Part shown: positions 33,979-43,326 of the stretch, piece after piece | How the letters are laid out: each line of letters starts with the position of its first letter | Numbering within the stretch: position 1 is the first letter of the stretch | DNA from: Thiothrix nivea DSM 5205 | GTDB lineage: Bacteria; Pseudomonadota; Gammaproteobacteria; Thiotrichales; Thiotrichaceae | DNA length: 64,000 nt | Direction: 5' to 3' | NCBI RefSeq assembly: GCF_000260135.1 | Contig: NZ_JH651384.1 | Coordinates: 2,607,693 to 2,671,692 of the forward strand | Program-made: the position numbers and the translations under genes | Notes under the pieces: model-generated | Seen by the model: the letters and a program-made list of their open reading frames with translations, nothing else | Database searches by the model: none | Told to the model about the DNA's origin: nothing

Positions 33979-34815
33979 GTGACGGCTCCCGTTCCAGTCA
34001 TGGCGGCATCCGGTTGGCAGGCTGAATTGTCATTGGGGTTTGCCTGTCGTGGCGGTAAAACTGTGTTGGCCGAACGCCGTCAACGCGGCCCGTTGGCGGT
34101 GCAGCGCCCGTTTTATCCGGAAGGCGATGTGTGCCACGCCTACGTGCTGCATCCGCCCGGCGGCGTGGTGGGCGGCGATGCATTGCATCTGCATTTCAAC
34201 GTGGATGCCGCCGCCCACGCCCTGCTGACCACCCCCGGCGCAACCAAATTCTACCGCTCTGCCGGGATGCAGGCCGCGCAGCACCAGCAATTCCACATCA
34301 GCGATGGTTGCCTGGAATGGTTGCCGCAGGAAAACATCTTTTTCCCCAGCGCCAATGCCTTGCTCAGTAGCGAAGTGCATCTGCACGGCACGGCGCAATA
34401 CCTCGGCTGGGAAATACACTGTCTTGGCCGCCCGGTGATTGGCGAAACCTTCGCCGCAGGCAGGGCGTTATTCAAAACCGCCCTTTACCGTGATGGCAAA
34501 CCGTTATTGCTGGATCGGCTACTGATCCAGGGCGAACGCGACCTGCAACTGGCCGCCGGACTGCGCGGCAACCCGGTCTTCGCTACCCTGCTGGCAACGC
34601 CGGCCACCCCGGAGCTGCTGGAACAGGCACGTTCCCTGTGCGCGGAAGCTGGCATGGGTACGGCAGGCGCAACCCTGTTCAACGGCGTGCTGGTGGTACG
34701 CTATCTGGGCGACAGCACCGCGCAGGCGCATCGCCTGTTCCGCAGCCTCTGGCAGGCCATCCGCCCGCTACTGACAGGCCGCGCCGCCACCCCGCCCCGC
34801 ATCTGGAATACCTAG
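33979..34815 (+). CDS. ureD: Urease accessory protein UreD (UreH)
   Basis: About 278 residues. UreD binds apo-urease and forms the scaffold for UreFG nickel delivery. Family features: [69 protein letters not shown] and [11 protein letters not shown]. The start is uncertain: GTG 33979 has AGGAG only 2 nt upstream, while ATG 34000 (MAASGWQ) has no clear site. A still longer frame overlaps the previous gene. ureA follows after 16 bp. Confidence 0.93.
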   Translation: MTAPVPVMAASGWQAELSLGFACRGGKTVLAERRQRGPLAVQRPFYPEGDVCHAYVLHPPGGVVGGDALHLHFNVDAAAHALLTTPGATKFYRSAGMQAAQHQQFHISDGCLEWLPQENIFFPSANALLSSEVHLHGTAQYLGWEIHCLGRPVIGETFAAGRALFKTALYRDGKPLLLDRLLIQGERDLQLAAGLRGNPVFATLLATPATPELLEQARSLCAEAGMGTAGATLFNGVLVVRYLGDSTAQAHRLFRSLWQAIRPLLTGRAATPPRIWNT

Positions 34816-34831
34816 GAGGAGCAAACACACC

Positions 34832-35134
34832 ATGGAACTGACCCCCCGCGAAAAAGACAAGCTGCTGCTGTTCACCGCCGGATTGCTGGCGGAACGGCGC
34901 AAGGCGCGCGGCCTGAAGCTCAACTACCCCGAAGCCATTGCCCTGATCAGTTGCGCCATCATGGAAGGCGCGCGCGATGGCAAATCCGTCGCCGAAATGA
35001 TGGACTATGGCCGCACCCTGCTGACCCGCGACGACGTGATGGACGGCATCGCCGAGATGATCCACGAAGTGCAGGTGGAAGCGACTTTCCCCGACGGTAC
35101 CAAGCTGGTGACTGTGCATGACCCGATTGTTTAA
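34832..35134 (+). CDS. ureA: Urease subunit gamma
   Basis: A 100-residue gamma subunit: [60 protein letters not shown] and the C-terminal TVHDPIV. Separate gamma, beta and alpha subunits are the usual bacterial arrangement. An AGGAGGAG ribosome-binding site precedes the ATG. A palindromic element follows before ureB. Confidence 0.98.
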   Translation: MELTPREKDKLLLFTAGLLAERRKARGLKLNYPEAIALISCAIMEGARDGKSVAEMMDYGRTLLTRDDVMDGIAEMIHEVQVEATFPDGTKLVTVHDPIV

Positions 35135-35136
35135 AA

Positions 35137-35220
35137 GAAACCCCTCCCCAACCCCTCCCCTTATCAGGGGAGGGGCTTTCTCTTCTCCTCCCCTGACAAG
35201 GGGAGGTTGGGAAGGGTTTC
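35137..35220. repeat. Compound palindromic element between ureA and ureB
   Basis: 84 bp from GAAACCCC to GGGTTTC with two internal hairpins (CCCCTCCCCT-TATC-AGGGGAGGGG and CTCCCCT-GACA-AGGGGAG). It fills the ureA-ureB gap and leaves the ureB ribosome-binding site (CAGGAG, 35226-35231) intact. Same TTATCAGG subtype as the copies in the STAND gene and before ureG. Confidence 0.9.
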
Positions 35221-35239
35221 TTCTTCAGGAGCAAAACCC

Positions 35240-35545
35240 ATGATTCCCGGACAACTCTTCCCCGCCGACGGCGAAATCGAACTCAATGCCGGTCGTGAAA
35301 CCGTCACCGTTACGGTAGCCAACACCGGCGACCGCCCGATCCAGGTCGGTTCCCACTACCATTTCTTTGAAACCAACAACGCGCTGGATTTTGAACGCGA
35401 CAAGAGCCGTGGTTTCCGCCTCAATATCCCGGCGGGCACGGCAGTACGTTTCGAGCCGGGGCAAACCCGCGAAGTGGAACTGGTGGCGTTGGCGGGCAAC
35501 CGTGAAGTGTACGGTTTCCAGGGCAAAATCATGGGCAAACTGTAA
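35240..35545 (+). CDS. ureB: Urease subunit beta
   Basis: A 101-residue beta subunit starting [18 protein letters not shown], with [40 protein letters not shown] and the final [13 protein letters not shown] chose ATG 35240, with AGGAG 8 nt upstream; the longer frame begins inside the repeat. ureC starts 12 bp downstream. Confidence 0.98.
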   Translation: MIPGQLFPADGEIELNAGRETVTVTVANTGDRPIQVGSHYHFFETNNALDFERDKSRGFRLNIPAGTAVRFEPGQTREVELVALAGNREVYGFQGKIMGKL

Positions 35546-35557
35546 GGAGGCAGGCAA

Positions 35558-37261
35558 ATGGCGCGGATCAGCAGACAGGCATATGCGGAAATGTACGGCC
35601 CCACCACCGGCGACCGGGTGCGGCTGGGCGACACCGAACTGATTATCGAAGTGGAACACGACCACACCGTCTACGGCGATGAAGTCAAATTTGGCGGCGG
35701 CAAGGTTATCCGCGACGGCATGGGGCAATGCCAACGTCATGATACGGAAGTCGTCGATGTGGTGATTACCAACGCCCTGATCCTCGATCACTGGGGTATC
35801 GTCAAGGCAGACATCGGCATCAAACATGGGCGCATTACCGGCATCGGTAAAGCAGGTAACCCGGATACGCAGGCAGGTGTCAACATCCTGGTCGGCCCCG
35901 GCACCGAAGCCATCGCGGGCGAAGGCCACATCCTCACAGCGGGCGGGATCGATTCCCACATCCATTTCATCTGCCCGCAGCAAGTGGAAGACGCGCTGAT
36001 GTCAGGCGTGACCACCATGCTAGGCGGCGGTACTGGTCCGGCGACCGGCACCAATGCCACCACTTGCACCCCCGGCATCTGGAATTTGCACCGGATGCTG
36101 GAAGCCGCCGACAGCCTGCCGATGAACCTCGGTTTCCTCGGCAAAGGCAACGCCAGCCTGCCCGACCCATTGCGCGAACAGGTCGCCGCTGGAGCCATCG
36201 GCCTGAAACTGCACGAAGACTGGGGAACCACCCCCGCCGCCATCGACAACTGCCTGACGGTGGCGGAGGAAATGGATGTGCAGGTCGCCATCCACACCGA
36301 CACGCTCAACGAATCCGGTTTCGTCGAAGACACGCTGGCAGCAATGAAAGGCCGCGTGATCCACACCTACCACACCGAAGGCGCGGGCGGCGGCCATGCC
36401 CCCGACATTATCAAGGCGGCGGGGCAGGCCAATATCCTGCCATCCTCCACCAACCCGACCCGCCCTTACACCATCAATACGGTGGATGAGCATCTCGATA
36501 TGCTGATGGTTTGCCACCATCTTTCCCCGGCGATTGCCGAGGATGTGGCGTTTGCTGAAAGCCGCATCCGCCGTGAAACCATTGCGGCGGAAGACATCCT
36601 GCACGATCTGGGCGCATTTTCGATGATTTCTTCCGACTCGCAGGCGATGGGGCGGGTGGGTGAAGTGATTACCCGTACTTGGCAGACCGCGCACAAGATG
36701 AAGGTGCAACGCGGCAGTCTGGCTTCCGACCCCGCTACACACGACAACTTCCGTGCCAAGCGTTATGTGGCGAAGTACACCATCAACCCGGCGATTACCC
36801 ACGGCATTGCTCACGAAGTCGGCTCGGTGGAAGTCGGCAAGCTGGCCGATCTGGTGTTGTGGAAACCGGCCTTTTTCGGCGCAAAACCTGCCCTGATCAT
36901 CAAGGGTGGCATGATTATCGCCGCGCCGATGGGCGACCCGAACGCCTCCATCCCGACCCCGCAGCCGGTGCATTACCGCAAAATGTTCGGCGGCTTCGGC
37001 AAGGCTTGCCACAGCACCACGCTGACCTTCCTGTCGCAGTCAGGTTTTGCGGCGGGCGTGCATGAACAGTTGGGGCTGCAAAGCGGCATTGGTGTGGTGA
37101 AAAACTGCCGTTCCATCAGCAAGGCCAGCATGATCCACAACGCCTACCAGCCCGTGATCGAAGTCGATTCGCAAACCTATCAGGTACGGGCGGATGGCGA
37201 ATTGTTGGTGTGCGAACCAGCGAGCGAACTGCCACTGGCACAACGTTATTTCTTGTTCTGA
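35558..37261 (+). CDS. ureC: Urease subunit alpha (catalytic)
   Basis: A 567-residue nickel amidohydrolase that hydrolyses urea to ammonia and carbamate. All active-site residues are visible at Klebsiella-like positions: His134/His136 ([11 protein letters not shown]), carbamylated Lys217 (GLKLHEDWG), His in [13 protein letters not shown] and [15 protein letters not shown], the flap MVCHHL with Cys and His, and Asp in [12 protein letters not shown]. Full length and intact. After it the urease operon is interrupted; ureEFG resume at 53847. Confidence 0.98.
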   Translation: MARISRQAYAEMYGPTTGDRVRLGDTELIIEVEHDHTVYGDEVKFGGGKVIRDGMGQCQRHDTEVVDVVITNALILDHWGIVKADIGIKHGRITGIGKAGNPDTQAGVNILVGPGTEAIAGEGHILTAGGIDSHIHFICPQQVEDALMSGVTTMLGGGTGPATGTNATTCTPGIWNLHRMLEAADSLPMNLGFLGKGNASLPDPLREQVAAGAIGLKLHEDWGTTPAAIDNCLTVAEEMDVQVAIHTDTLNESGFVEDTLAAMKGRVIHTYHTEGAGGGHAPDIIKAAGQANILPSSTNPTRPYTINTVDEHLDMLMVCHHLSPAIAEDVAFAESRIRRETIAAEDILHDLGAFSMISSDSQAMGRVGEVITRTWQTAHKMKVQRGSLASDPATHDNFRAKRYVAKYTINPAITHGIAHEVGSVEVGKLADLVLWKPAFFGAKPALIIKGGMIIAAPMGDPNASIPTPQPVHYRKMFGGFGKACHSTTLTFLSQSGFAAGVHEQLGLQSGIGVVKNCRSISKASMIHNAYQPVIEVDSQTYQVRADGELLVCEPASELPLAQRYFLF

Positions 37262-37275
37262 TTCTTTCCTCCTTG

Positions 37276-37304
37276 GGTGGTAGGCAGAATCATTGCCTAT
37301 CACC
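37276..37304 (+). terminator. Hairpin downstream of ureC
   Basis: GGTGGTAGGCA (37276-37286) pairs with TGCCTATCACC (37294-37304) with one G-U. It lies 14 bp after the ureC stop and lacks a clear T-run, so it may stabilise or partly terminate the ureDABC mRNA at the left edge of the defence island. Confidence 0.55.
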
Positions 37305-37399
37305 TATTCACTACATCATTGGCGTTTACGCAAAAAAATATATTGCCGCATCTCCCTTGGCTTGCTATTGTTGCTACGTCATCATTGAGGATGTAGAAA

Positions 37400-37972
37400 A
37401 TGTGGCTTAAAGACATTGCATCGGCGAAAGCGGGTTATCCGTTTCGAGGGGCAATCATGGCAATACCCAACGCAGCCGTGCGGGTGGTGCAAATGAAAGA
37501 TACCTTTGTGGATCAAGTCATTGAGTGGTCGGCTTGTCTTTGCACAGAGTTGCCTAGTCAACGTTCAGCGGATTTTTTATCAGCAAACGATATTTTGTTT
37601 TCAGCACGCGGCACGAAAAACTATGCCGTGTTGGTCGATGAGGCTGTTAGCCACTATCAAGCTGTAGCAGCTCCCCATTTTTTCATCTTGCGCCTTGCGA
37701 CACCTGATGTATTACCCGCGTTCTTGGTGTGGTGGCTCAACCAATACCCCTGTCAACAATACTTTCAGCGTGAAGCCGAAGGCAGTGTGACCAAAAGCAT
37801 CCGTCGCAGTGTGCTGGAAAATACCCCTATCGTTGCACCACCGTTGAGTAAACAACACGCCATTATCCAACTTGCCAATACGCTTGCACGGGAACAACAA
37901 GTGCTTGCACAACTACAGCGTAACGGCGAACACCTGATGAATACCATTGCCAGTGACTTGTCACGTCATTAA
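37400..37972 (+). CDS. Single-TRD (half) type I restriction specificity protein
   Basis: A 190-residue protein resembling one half of HsdS: a target-recognition domain (MWLKDIASAKAGYPFRGAI, DILFSARGTKNYAVLV, FILRLATPDVLPAFLVWWLN) followed by one conserved helix (RRSVLENTPIVAPPLSKQHA, LANTLAREQQVLAQLQ). Half-HsdS proteins can dimerise or exchange domains with full HsdS. It is the first gene of the island, 13 bp before dinD. Confidence 0.75.
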   Translation: MWLKDIASAKAGYPFRGAIMAIPNAAVRVVQMKDTFVDQVIEWSACLCTELPSQRSADFLSANDILFSARGTKNYAVLVDEAVSHYQAVAAPHFFILRLATPDVLPAFLVWWLNQYPCQQYFQREAEGSVTKSIRRSVLENTPIVAPPLSKQHAIIQLANTLAREQQVLAQLQRNGEHLMNTIASDLSRH

Positions 37973-37984
37973 GGAGGTTTAATT

Positions 37985-38815
37985 ATGGATCAGGAACATC
38001 AACTGTTTGAACAGTATAAACACCTAGATAACGACGGTATTGAATACTGGTCTGCACGTGAACTTTCAAAGTTGATTGGATACTCAGAATATCGCCACTT
38101 TCTGCCAGTTCTCAGCAAAGCCCAAGAATCGTGCCTAAATAGTGGACATGCCATCAATGACCATTTCGAGGACATCCTCGTAATGGTCAAAATTGGATCA
38201 GGAGCACAACGTAAGCTCGATGATGTGAAGTTGTCCCGTTACGCCTGCTATTTGGTAGTACAAAATGGCGAGCCATCCAAGCCTGTCATCGCCGCAGGAC
38301 AAACATACTTTGCGGTGCAAACACGGCGGCAAGAGCTAGCGGACGATGACGCATTCAAGCAGCTTAAGGAGGATGAAAAACGCCTGTTTTTACGCAATGA
38401 ACTCAGGGAACATAATAAGCAATTAGTTGAAGCAGCCCAACAGGCAGGCGTTGCGACCAACTTGGACTTCGCCATTTTTCAGAATCACGGTTACAAAGGG
38501 CTGTACGGTGGGCTTGATCAAAAAGGTATTCATACCCGCAAAGGGCTGAAAAAAAGCCAAAAAATCCTTGATCACATGGGGTCAACCGAACTCGCAGCCA
38601 ACCTGTTCAGAGCCACGCAAACAGAAGAAAAGCTCAAGCGTGACAATGTGCAAGGCAAGCATCAGGCTAACCAAACCCATTTTGCAGTGGGTCGGAAAGT
38701 CAGGCAAACCATTGAAGAACTGGGCGGAACAATGCCAGAAAACCTGCCTACGCCAGAGAAGGCGATTAAACAATTGGAAACTGGCACAAAAGTATTAGGC
38801 AAAAAGGATCAATAA
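37985..38815 (+). CDS. dinD: DinD-like DNA-damage-inducible protein
   Basis: A 276-residue DinD homologue: N-terminal BRO/KilA-like region (EYWSARELSKLIGYSEYRHF, then CLNSGHAINDHFEDILVMV) and DinD core (LSRYACYLVVQNGEPSKPVI, YFAVQTRRQEL, HGYKGLYGGLD). Escherichia coli DinD inhibits RecA strand exchange. DinD genes are often carried in type I restriction loci, as here, just 4 bp before hsdM. No LexA box was identified. Confidence 0.88.
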   Translation: MDQEHQLFEQYKHLDNDGIEYWSARELSKLIGYSEYRHFLPVLSKAQESCLNSGHAINDHFEDILVMVKIGSGAQRKLDDVKLSRYACYLVVQNGEPSKPVIAAGQTYFAVQTRRQELADDDAFKQLKEDEKRLFLRNELREHNKQLVEAAQQAGVATNLDFAIFQNHGYKGLYGGLDQKGIHTRKGLKKSQKILDHMGSTELAANLFRATQTEEKLKRDNVQGKHQANQTHFAVGRKVRQTIEELGGTMPENLPTPEKAIKQLETGTKVLGKKDQ

Positions 38816-38819
38816 GCGC

Positions 38820-40424
38820 ATGACCGACACCATCAGCCAAGACAGCATCAACAAAGCCCTGTGGGCAGCTTGTGATACCTTTCGCGGCACGATCAGTGCT
38901 GATACCTACAAGGATTTCATCCTCACCATGCTGTTCCTCAAGTACATCTCGGATGTGTGGCAAGATCACTACGAACGCTATCAGGTGGAATACGGTGACG
39001 AGCCAGAACTGATTACCGAGATGATGAAAAGCGAACGCTTTGTGTTGCCGCCCATCGCCAGTTTCTATGCTTTGTATGAACGTCGCCATGAACCGGGCAA
39101 CGGCGAGCGCATTGACCAAGCCTTGCACGCGATTGAGGAAGCCAACGGCACGAAACTCAAGGATGCGGGCAAAAGCGTGTTCCAAGACATTTCGTTTAAC
39201 ACCGACAAGCTGGGCGAGGAAAAGCAGAAAAACACCATCTTGCGCCACTTGCTGGAAGATTTCGCCAAGCCGGAACTCAACCTCAAACCCAGCCGCGTAG
39301 GGGCGCTGGATGTGATTGGCAACGCCTACGAGTACATGATCAAGAACTTTGCTGCCAGTGGCGGGCAAAAGGCGGGCGAGTTTTATACCCCGCCGGAAGT
39401 TTCCGATTTGATGGCGGAGCTATTAGAGCCACAACCGGGCGACAGCATTTGTGACCCGGCGTGTGGTTCGGGGTCATTGCTGATGAAGTGTGGGCGCAAG
39501 ATCGTCGCCAACTTCGGCAGCAAGCAATACGCGCTGTACGGGCAGGAGGCGATTGGTTCTACCTGGTCGCTGGCGAAGATGAATATGTTCCTGCACGGCG
39601 AAGACAACCACAAGATCGAATGGGGCGACACCATCCGCAACCCCAAATTGCTGGATAAAAACGGCAACCTGATGCTGTTTGACATCGTGACTGCCAACCC
39701 GCCGTTTTCACTGGATAAATGGGGGCATGACGACGCGGAAAATGACAAGTTCAGCCGTTTCCGGCGCGGCATTCCGCCCAAAACCAAGGGTGACTATGCC
39801 TTCATCCTGCACATGATCGAAACGCTGAAGCCGGATACCGGGCGCATGGGTGTGGTGGTGCCGCATGGGGTGTTGTTTCGGGGGTCATCCGAGGGGCAAA
39901 TCCGCCAGAAGCTGATTGAGGAAAACTTGCTGGATGCGGTGATTGGTTTGCCGGAAAAGCTGTTTTACGGCACGGGCATTCCAGCGGCGATCCTGATTTT
40001 CAGAAAGGGAAGAGACCCCACCCCAGCCCTCCCCTTGCCAGGGGAGGGAGTAAGAGAGAAGAAGGAAATTATTGACTCCTCCCCCTGGCAAGGGGGAGGC
40101 CGGGAGGGGGTCTTGTTCATTGATGCCAGCCGCGAGTGCAAGGCGGGCAAGAACCAGAACTTGCTGACGGCGGAGAATATCCGCAAAGTGCTGGAGACGT
40201 ATCAGGCTGGCAAAAGCGTGGAGAAATACGCCCACCTCGCCAGCCTTGCCGAAATCCGCGAGAACGATTACAACCTCAACATTCCGCGCTATGTCGATAC
40301 TTTCGAGGAAGAGGAGACCATTGATTTGATGGCGGTACGGCGCGAGCGGTTGCAACTGCAACAACAATTGGCGGCGTTGGAATCGGAAATGGCGGGGTAT
40401 TTGCAGGAGTTGGGGTATGAGTGA
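38820..40424 (+). CDS. hsdM: Type I restriction-modification DNA methyltransferase subunit
   Basis: A 534-residue N6-adenine methyltransferase. The N-terminal HsdM domain (WAACDTFRGTISADTYKDFI), SAM motif I DPACGSGSLLMK (Asp211) and catalytic NPPFSLDKWG (Asn293) are intact. Residues ~399-431 come from a 99-bp palindromic element inserted between the normal FRKG and LFIDASRE segments. It lies outside the catalytic motifs, so methylation may be kept. Overlaps the Fic gene by 8 bp. Confidence 0.95.
   Translation: MTDTISQDSINKALWAACDTFRGTISADTYKDFILTMLFLKYISDVWQDHYERYQVEYGDEPELITEMMKSERFVLPPIASFYALYERRHEPGNGERIDQALHAIEEANGTKLKDAGKSVFQDISFNTDKLGEEKQKNTILRHLLEDFAKPELNLKPSRVGALDVIGNAYEYMIKNFAASGGQKAGEFYTPPEVSDLMAELLEPQPGDSICDPACGSGSLLMKCGRKIVANFGSKQYALYGQEAIGSTWSLAKMNMFLHGEDNHKIEWGDTIRNPKLLDKNGNLMLFDIVTANPPFSLDKWGHDDAENDKFSRFRRGIPPKTKGDYAFILHMIETLKPDTGRMGVVVPHGVLFRGSSEGQIRQKLIEENLLDAVIGLPEKLFYGTGIPAAILIFRKGRDPTPALPLPGEGVREKKEIIDSSPWQGGGREGVLFIDASRECKAGKNQNLLTAENIRKVLETYQAGKSVEKYAHLASLAEIRENDYNLNIPRYVDTFEEEETIDLMAVRRERLQLQQQLAALESEMAGYLQELGYE
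40014..40112. repeat. 99-bp palindromic element in frame in hsdM
   Basis: Bounded by GACCCC (40014) and GGGGTC (ends 40112), exactly 99 bp or 33 codons. Inside are a left hairpin (CCCTCCCCT/AGGGGAGGG around TGCC) and a right hairpin (CTCCCCCT/AGGGGGAG around GGCA). Adds a peptide beginning DPTPALPLPGEGV and ending SSPWQGGGREGV. Confidence 0.93.
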
Positions 40425-41190
40425 CACATTGCAAACCTTGGATACCCTCAAAGCCAAACTCGACAGTTACCGCCCCTTACCGCCTGCGGTGATTGCCAAC
40501 CTGCATGAATCCTTGGTGTTGCAATGGACATACCACAGCAATGCTATCGAAGGGAACACCCTCACCCTCAAGGAAACCAAGGTTGCACTGGAAGGCATTA
40601 CCGTTGGTGGCAAAACCTTGCGGGAACATTTTGAGGCCATCAATCACCGTGAAGCCATTTTGTTCATGGAAGAACTGGTACAGCAAAACGCGCCGCTGAA
40701 TGAGTGGGGCATCAAGCAACTGCATCAACTGGTGCTGAAAAACATTGATAACGCCAATGCCGGACGCTATCGGCAAATCAACGTGCTGATTGCGGGTGCG
40801 GAACACAAACCTGTGGAAGCGGTGCATGTGCCTCAAGCAATGGCGGACTTTATCGGCTGGTATGAAACGCAGGCGATGCAATTGCATCCGGTGGAGCGGG
40901 CAGCGCGGGTACATGGTGAATTTGTGAAAATTCATCCGTTTGTTGATGGCAATGGGCGGACTTCACGCCTGCTCATGAATTTGGAATTGATGAAAGCGGG
41001 CTTTCCGGCGGCAGTGCTACCCGTTCAACGCCGTTTGGAATACTACGAAGCCTTGGATCGGGCGCATTGCCACGACAACTACGCCCCGTTTCTGACACTG
41101 ATAGCGGCAGTGGTAGCGGAAAGTTTCGAGCCGTATTGGTGGGCGTTGGGAGTAAAAGAAGATGTAGCCAAGTATCGGGGTGGGGTATGA
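40417..41190 (+). CDS. Fic family protein
   Basis: A 257-residue Fic protein, an enzyme family that AMPylates or otherwise modifies proteins. The core motif HPFVDGNGRTSRL (His173) is complete, and the N-terminal inhibitory helix SNAIEGN (Ser41-Asn47) marks it as self-inhibited class II. A winged-helix tail is not evident. Fic genes are frequent passengers in type I restriction operons. Overlaps the hsdM 3' end by 8 bp, so probably co-expressed. Confidence 0.93.
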   Translation: MSDTLQTLDTLKAKLDSYRPLPPAVIANLHESLVLQWTYHSNAIEGNTLTLKETKVALEGITVGGKTLREHFEAINHREAILFMEELVQQNAPLNEWGIKQLHQLVLKNIDNANAGRYRQINVLIAGAEHKPVEAVHVPQAMADFIGWYETQAMQLHPVERAARVHGEFVKIHPFVDGNGRTSRLLMNLELMKAGFPAAVLPVQRRLEYYEALDRAHCHDNYAPFLTLIAAVVAESFEPYWWALGVKEDVAKYRGGV

Positions 41191-41252
41191 GGGAAATATT
41201 GAATGTTCGTATTGGAAGAAGCTTCATTCTACTCCTTTCCTTACGGGAAGAT

Positions 41253-41347
41253 GACCCCACCCTAACCCTCCCCTTGCCAGGGGAGGGAGTAAGAGAGAGG
41301 TGCGTTCTTGTTCCTCCCCCTGGCAAGGGGGAGGTTAGGTGGGGGTC
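41253..41347. repeat. Palindromic element between fic and hsdS (95 bp)
   Basis: Same TTGCCAGG subtype, GACCCC to GGGGTC, with both internal hairpins, in the 232-bp gap before hsdS. At 95 bp it is not a multiple of three, unlike the intragenic copies, consistent with no frame constraint here. The rest of the gap shows no convincing gene. Confidence 0.92.
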
Positions 41348-41422
41348 AATTCTGCGAAGCAGAATCTGGGCTATGCGTGAAATACGAAAAAGTGCTTACG
41401 GGCAAGCGTTGGGGGTGAAACC

Positions 41423-42496
41423 ATGATTGAGTACCGTCTCGGCGATTTATTTAAATCAAGCCGTAAAAAAGGATGGAATGGACTGCCTTTATTCTCTGTT
41501 ACCCTCAATGATGGGCTTGTTATCAGAAGCGAATTAGATCGGCGTACAGAAACAAATCTTGATTCAGATGAGCATCTGCTAGTGCAGAAAGGTTACATTG
41601 CCTACAACATGGTGCGGGTATGGAAAGGTGCACTCGGTCGAGCAAGTTGTGATGGAATGGTGAGTCCTGCATATGTTGTATTGAAGCCAACCCAAAATGC
41701 TGATTCACTCTATGCTGAGTATTTATTTAAAACTCCAAGAATAATTTATTTGTTTTGGGCATATTCTTATGGCTTAACGAAAGATAGACTGCGGCTTTAT
41801 TATAACGATTTCGCCCGTGTTTCAGTTAAATTCCCACCTCCCACCGAACAACTGCTTGCCAGCAGTCAGCAGCAGAAAAAAGCCCTGATGCAGCAATTGC
41901 TGATGGGGAAAAAACGGTTGAAGGGGTTTGAGGGAGAGTGGAGAACTCACGATCTTTCAGAAATCGCAATTATTACTATGGGATCATCACCAAAATCCGA
42001 AGCATACAATGATTTGGGCATGGGATTGCCATTAATTCAAGGAAATGCTGATGTAAAAAATAGAAAATCAGTTCCTCGTGTTTTTACTTCTGAAATCACA
42101 AAAGAATGTCGCATAGGTGATATTCTTCTCAGTGTTAGAGCACCTGTCGGCACAATTGCATTGTCAAAACATAACGCTTGTATTGGACGTGGCATAGCAA
42201 GTATTAGAGCCATTCTCGGTGTTAGTCAAGATTACCTCTATCATTGGTTGTTTTGGTTTGAACCGATGTGGGTATCGTTATCACGGGGCAGCACTTTTGA
42301 ATCAATTAACAGTGATGACATTAAAAAGTTAAAAATGAAACTTCCCGCTTTTGAAGAACAGCAGGCAATTGCGGCGGTGCTTTCAGCGGCTGATCGTGAA
42401 ATTGAGCTTTTGCAGCAAAAGCTTGAGGGTTTGAAGCAGGAGAAGAAAGCCTTGATGCAGCAGTTGTTGACGGGGAAACGGCGGGTGAAAGCATGA
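41423..42496 (+). CDS. hsdS: Type I restriction-modification specificity subunit
   Basis: A 357-residue HsdS with two target-recognition domains (~1-130 and ~175-300). The conserved helix after TRD2 is full (FEEQQAIAAVLSAADREIEL, then QEKKALMQQLLTGKRR). That after TRD1 is shortened, running from PPPTEQ directly to QQQKKALMQQLLMGKKR, with about 25-30 residues missing. The spacer sets the gap length in the bipartite DNA target, so this should change or impair specificity. AT-rich TRDs contrast with the surroundings, as is normal for hsdS. Stop overlaps the next start. Confidence 0.92.
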   Translation: MIEYRLGDLFKSSRKKGWNGLPLFSVTLNDGLVIRSELDRRTETNLDSDEHLLVQKGYIAYNMVRVWKGALGRASCDGMVSPAYVVLKPTQNADSLYAEYLFKTPRIIYLFWAYSYGLTKDRLRLYYNDFARVSVKFPPPTEQLLASSQQQKKALMQQLLMGKKRLKGFEGEWRTHDLSEIAIITMGSSPKSEAYNDLGMGLPLIQGNADVKNRKSVPRVFTSEITKECRIGDILLSVRAPVGTIALSKHNACIGRGIASIRAILGVSQDYLYHWLFWFEPMWVSLSRGSTFESINSDDIKKLKMKLPAFEEQQAIAAVLSAADREIELLQQKLEGLKQEKKALMQQLLTGKRRVKA

Positions 42497-43326
42497 AGAA
42501 AGACTCCACCCCAACCCTCCCCTTGCCAGGGGAGGGAGCAAGAACCCCACACACTCCTCTTACCTCCTCCCCCTGGCAAGGGGGAGGCCGGGAGGGGGTC
42601 TCTTCACAAGTGGCAGATATGGAATGGGTCAACTCCTACACCCAACCCTCCAGCCTCCACAATCACCCCCAATACAAAGAACGTCGTCAAGAGCTGCGCA
42701 GCCAACCCACGCCCGCCGAACACCACCTATGGCAACGCCTCCGCAAAAACCAGCTAGGCGTAAAATTCCGCCGTCAACACGGTATACACCACTACATTGT
42801 TGATTTTTACTGCCCAGAACGCGCCCTAGTCATTGAAGTCGATGGCGAAATCCACACCAACGAAGATGCCCGCCAATACGACCAAGAACGTGACAACCTG
42901 CTGAAAAGCTGCGGTCTGCAAGTCCTCCGCTTCACCAACCACCAAGTCCTACACGACACCCCAACCACCCTAACCCAAATCCAACGTAATTGCTCACACT
43001 CCCACTGCTTGCGGCAAGGGCGGGAGGGTAAGGTTCGCACGCGCAGCGGCAATCACACTGGCAAGATAAGCGAGCGCGGACTGCCCACGCTTGCGGCAAG
43101 TGCCGCTGATACTGGCCAGCAGGGCAAAGGCACGACTCCCCGTGGCGCTTTTGGTCCCATGGTTGGTTTTGCGCAGGATCACCCAATGGCGCAGCGCCCG
43201 CTCCGCCTCATTATTGGTCAAAGGAAGCCATGGATGGTCAAGGATGCGGAAGATGGCTTCCCAATCGTTGATGAATTCCTTCGCCAACGCCGCCGTCTTG
43301 TCATGGGCGGATTCGGCCTGGGTTAG
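42493..43326 (+). CDS. DUF559 endonuclease-like protein, 5' end formed by a repeat and 3' end by an IS
   Basis: The core (residues ~50-165) is a DUF559/very-short-patch-repair-like nuclease domain: YKERRQELRSQPTPAEHHLW, RLRKNQLGVKFRRQHGIHHY, IVDFYCPERALVIEVDGEIH and LQVLRFTNHQVL. Acidic residues and His fit a restriction-endonuclease-like fold. If ATG 42493 is used (overlapping the hsdS stop), the first 36 codons are mostly a 99-bp palindromic element; ATG 42619 is an alternative. The last ~110 codons run antisense through a transposase gene, so the native C-terminus was replaced by IS insertion near 42980. Confidence 0.7.
   Translation: MKKDSTPTLPLPGEGARTPHTPLTSSPWQGGGREGVSSQVADMEWVNSYTQPSSLHNHPQYKERRQELRSQPTPAEHHLWQRLRKNQLGVKFRRQHGIHHYIVDFYCPERALVIEVDGEIHTNEDARQYDQERDNLLKSCGLQVLRFTNHQVLHDTPTTLTQIQRNCSHSHCLRQGREGKVRTRSGNHTGKISERGLPTLAASAADTGQQGKGTTPRGAFGPMVGFAQDHPMAQRPLRLIIGQRKPWMVKDAEDGFPIVDEFLRQRRRLVMGGFGLG
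42502..42600. repeat. 99-bp palindromic element at the start of the DUF559 gene
   Basis: GACTCC (42502) to GGGGTC (42600), exactly 99 bp, both hairpins present. In frame it reads DSTPTLPLPGEGA ... SSPWQGGGREGV, almost identical at both ends to the hsdM copy. Confidence 0.93.
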
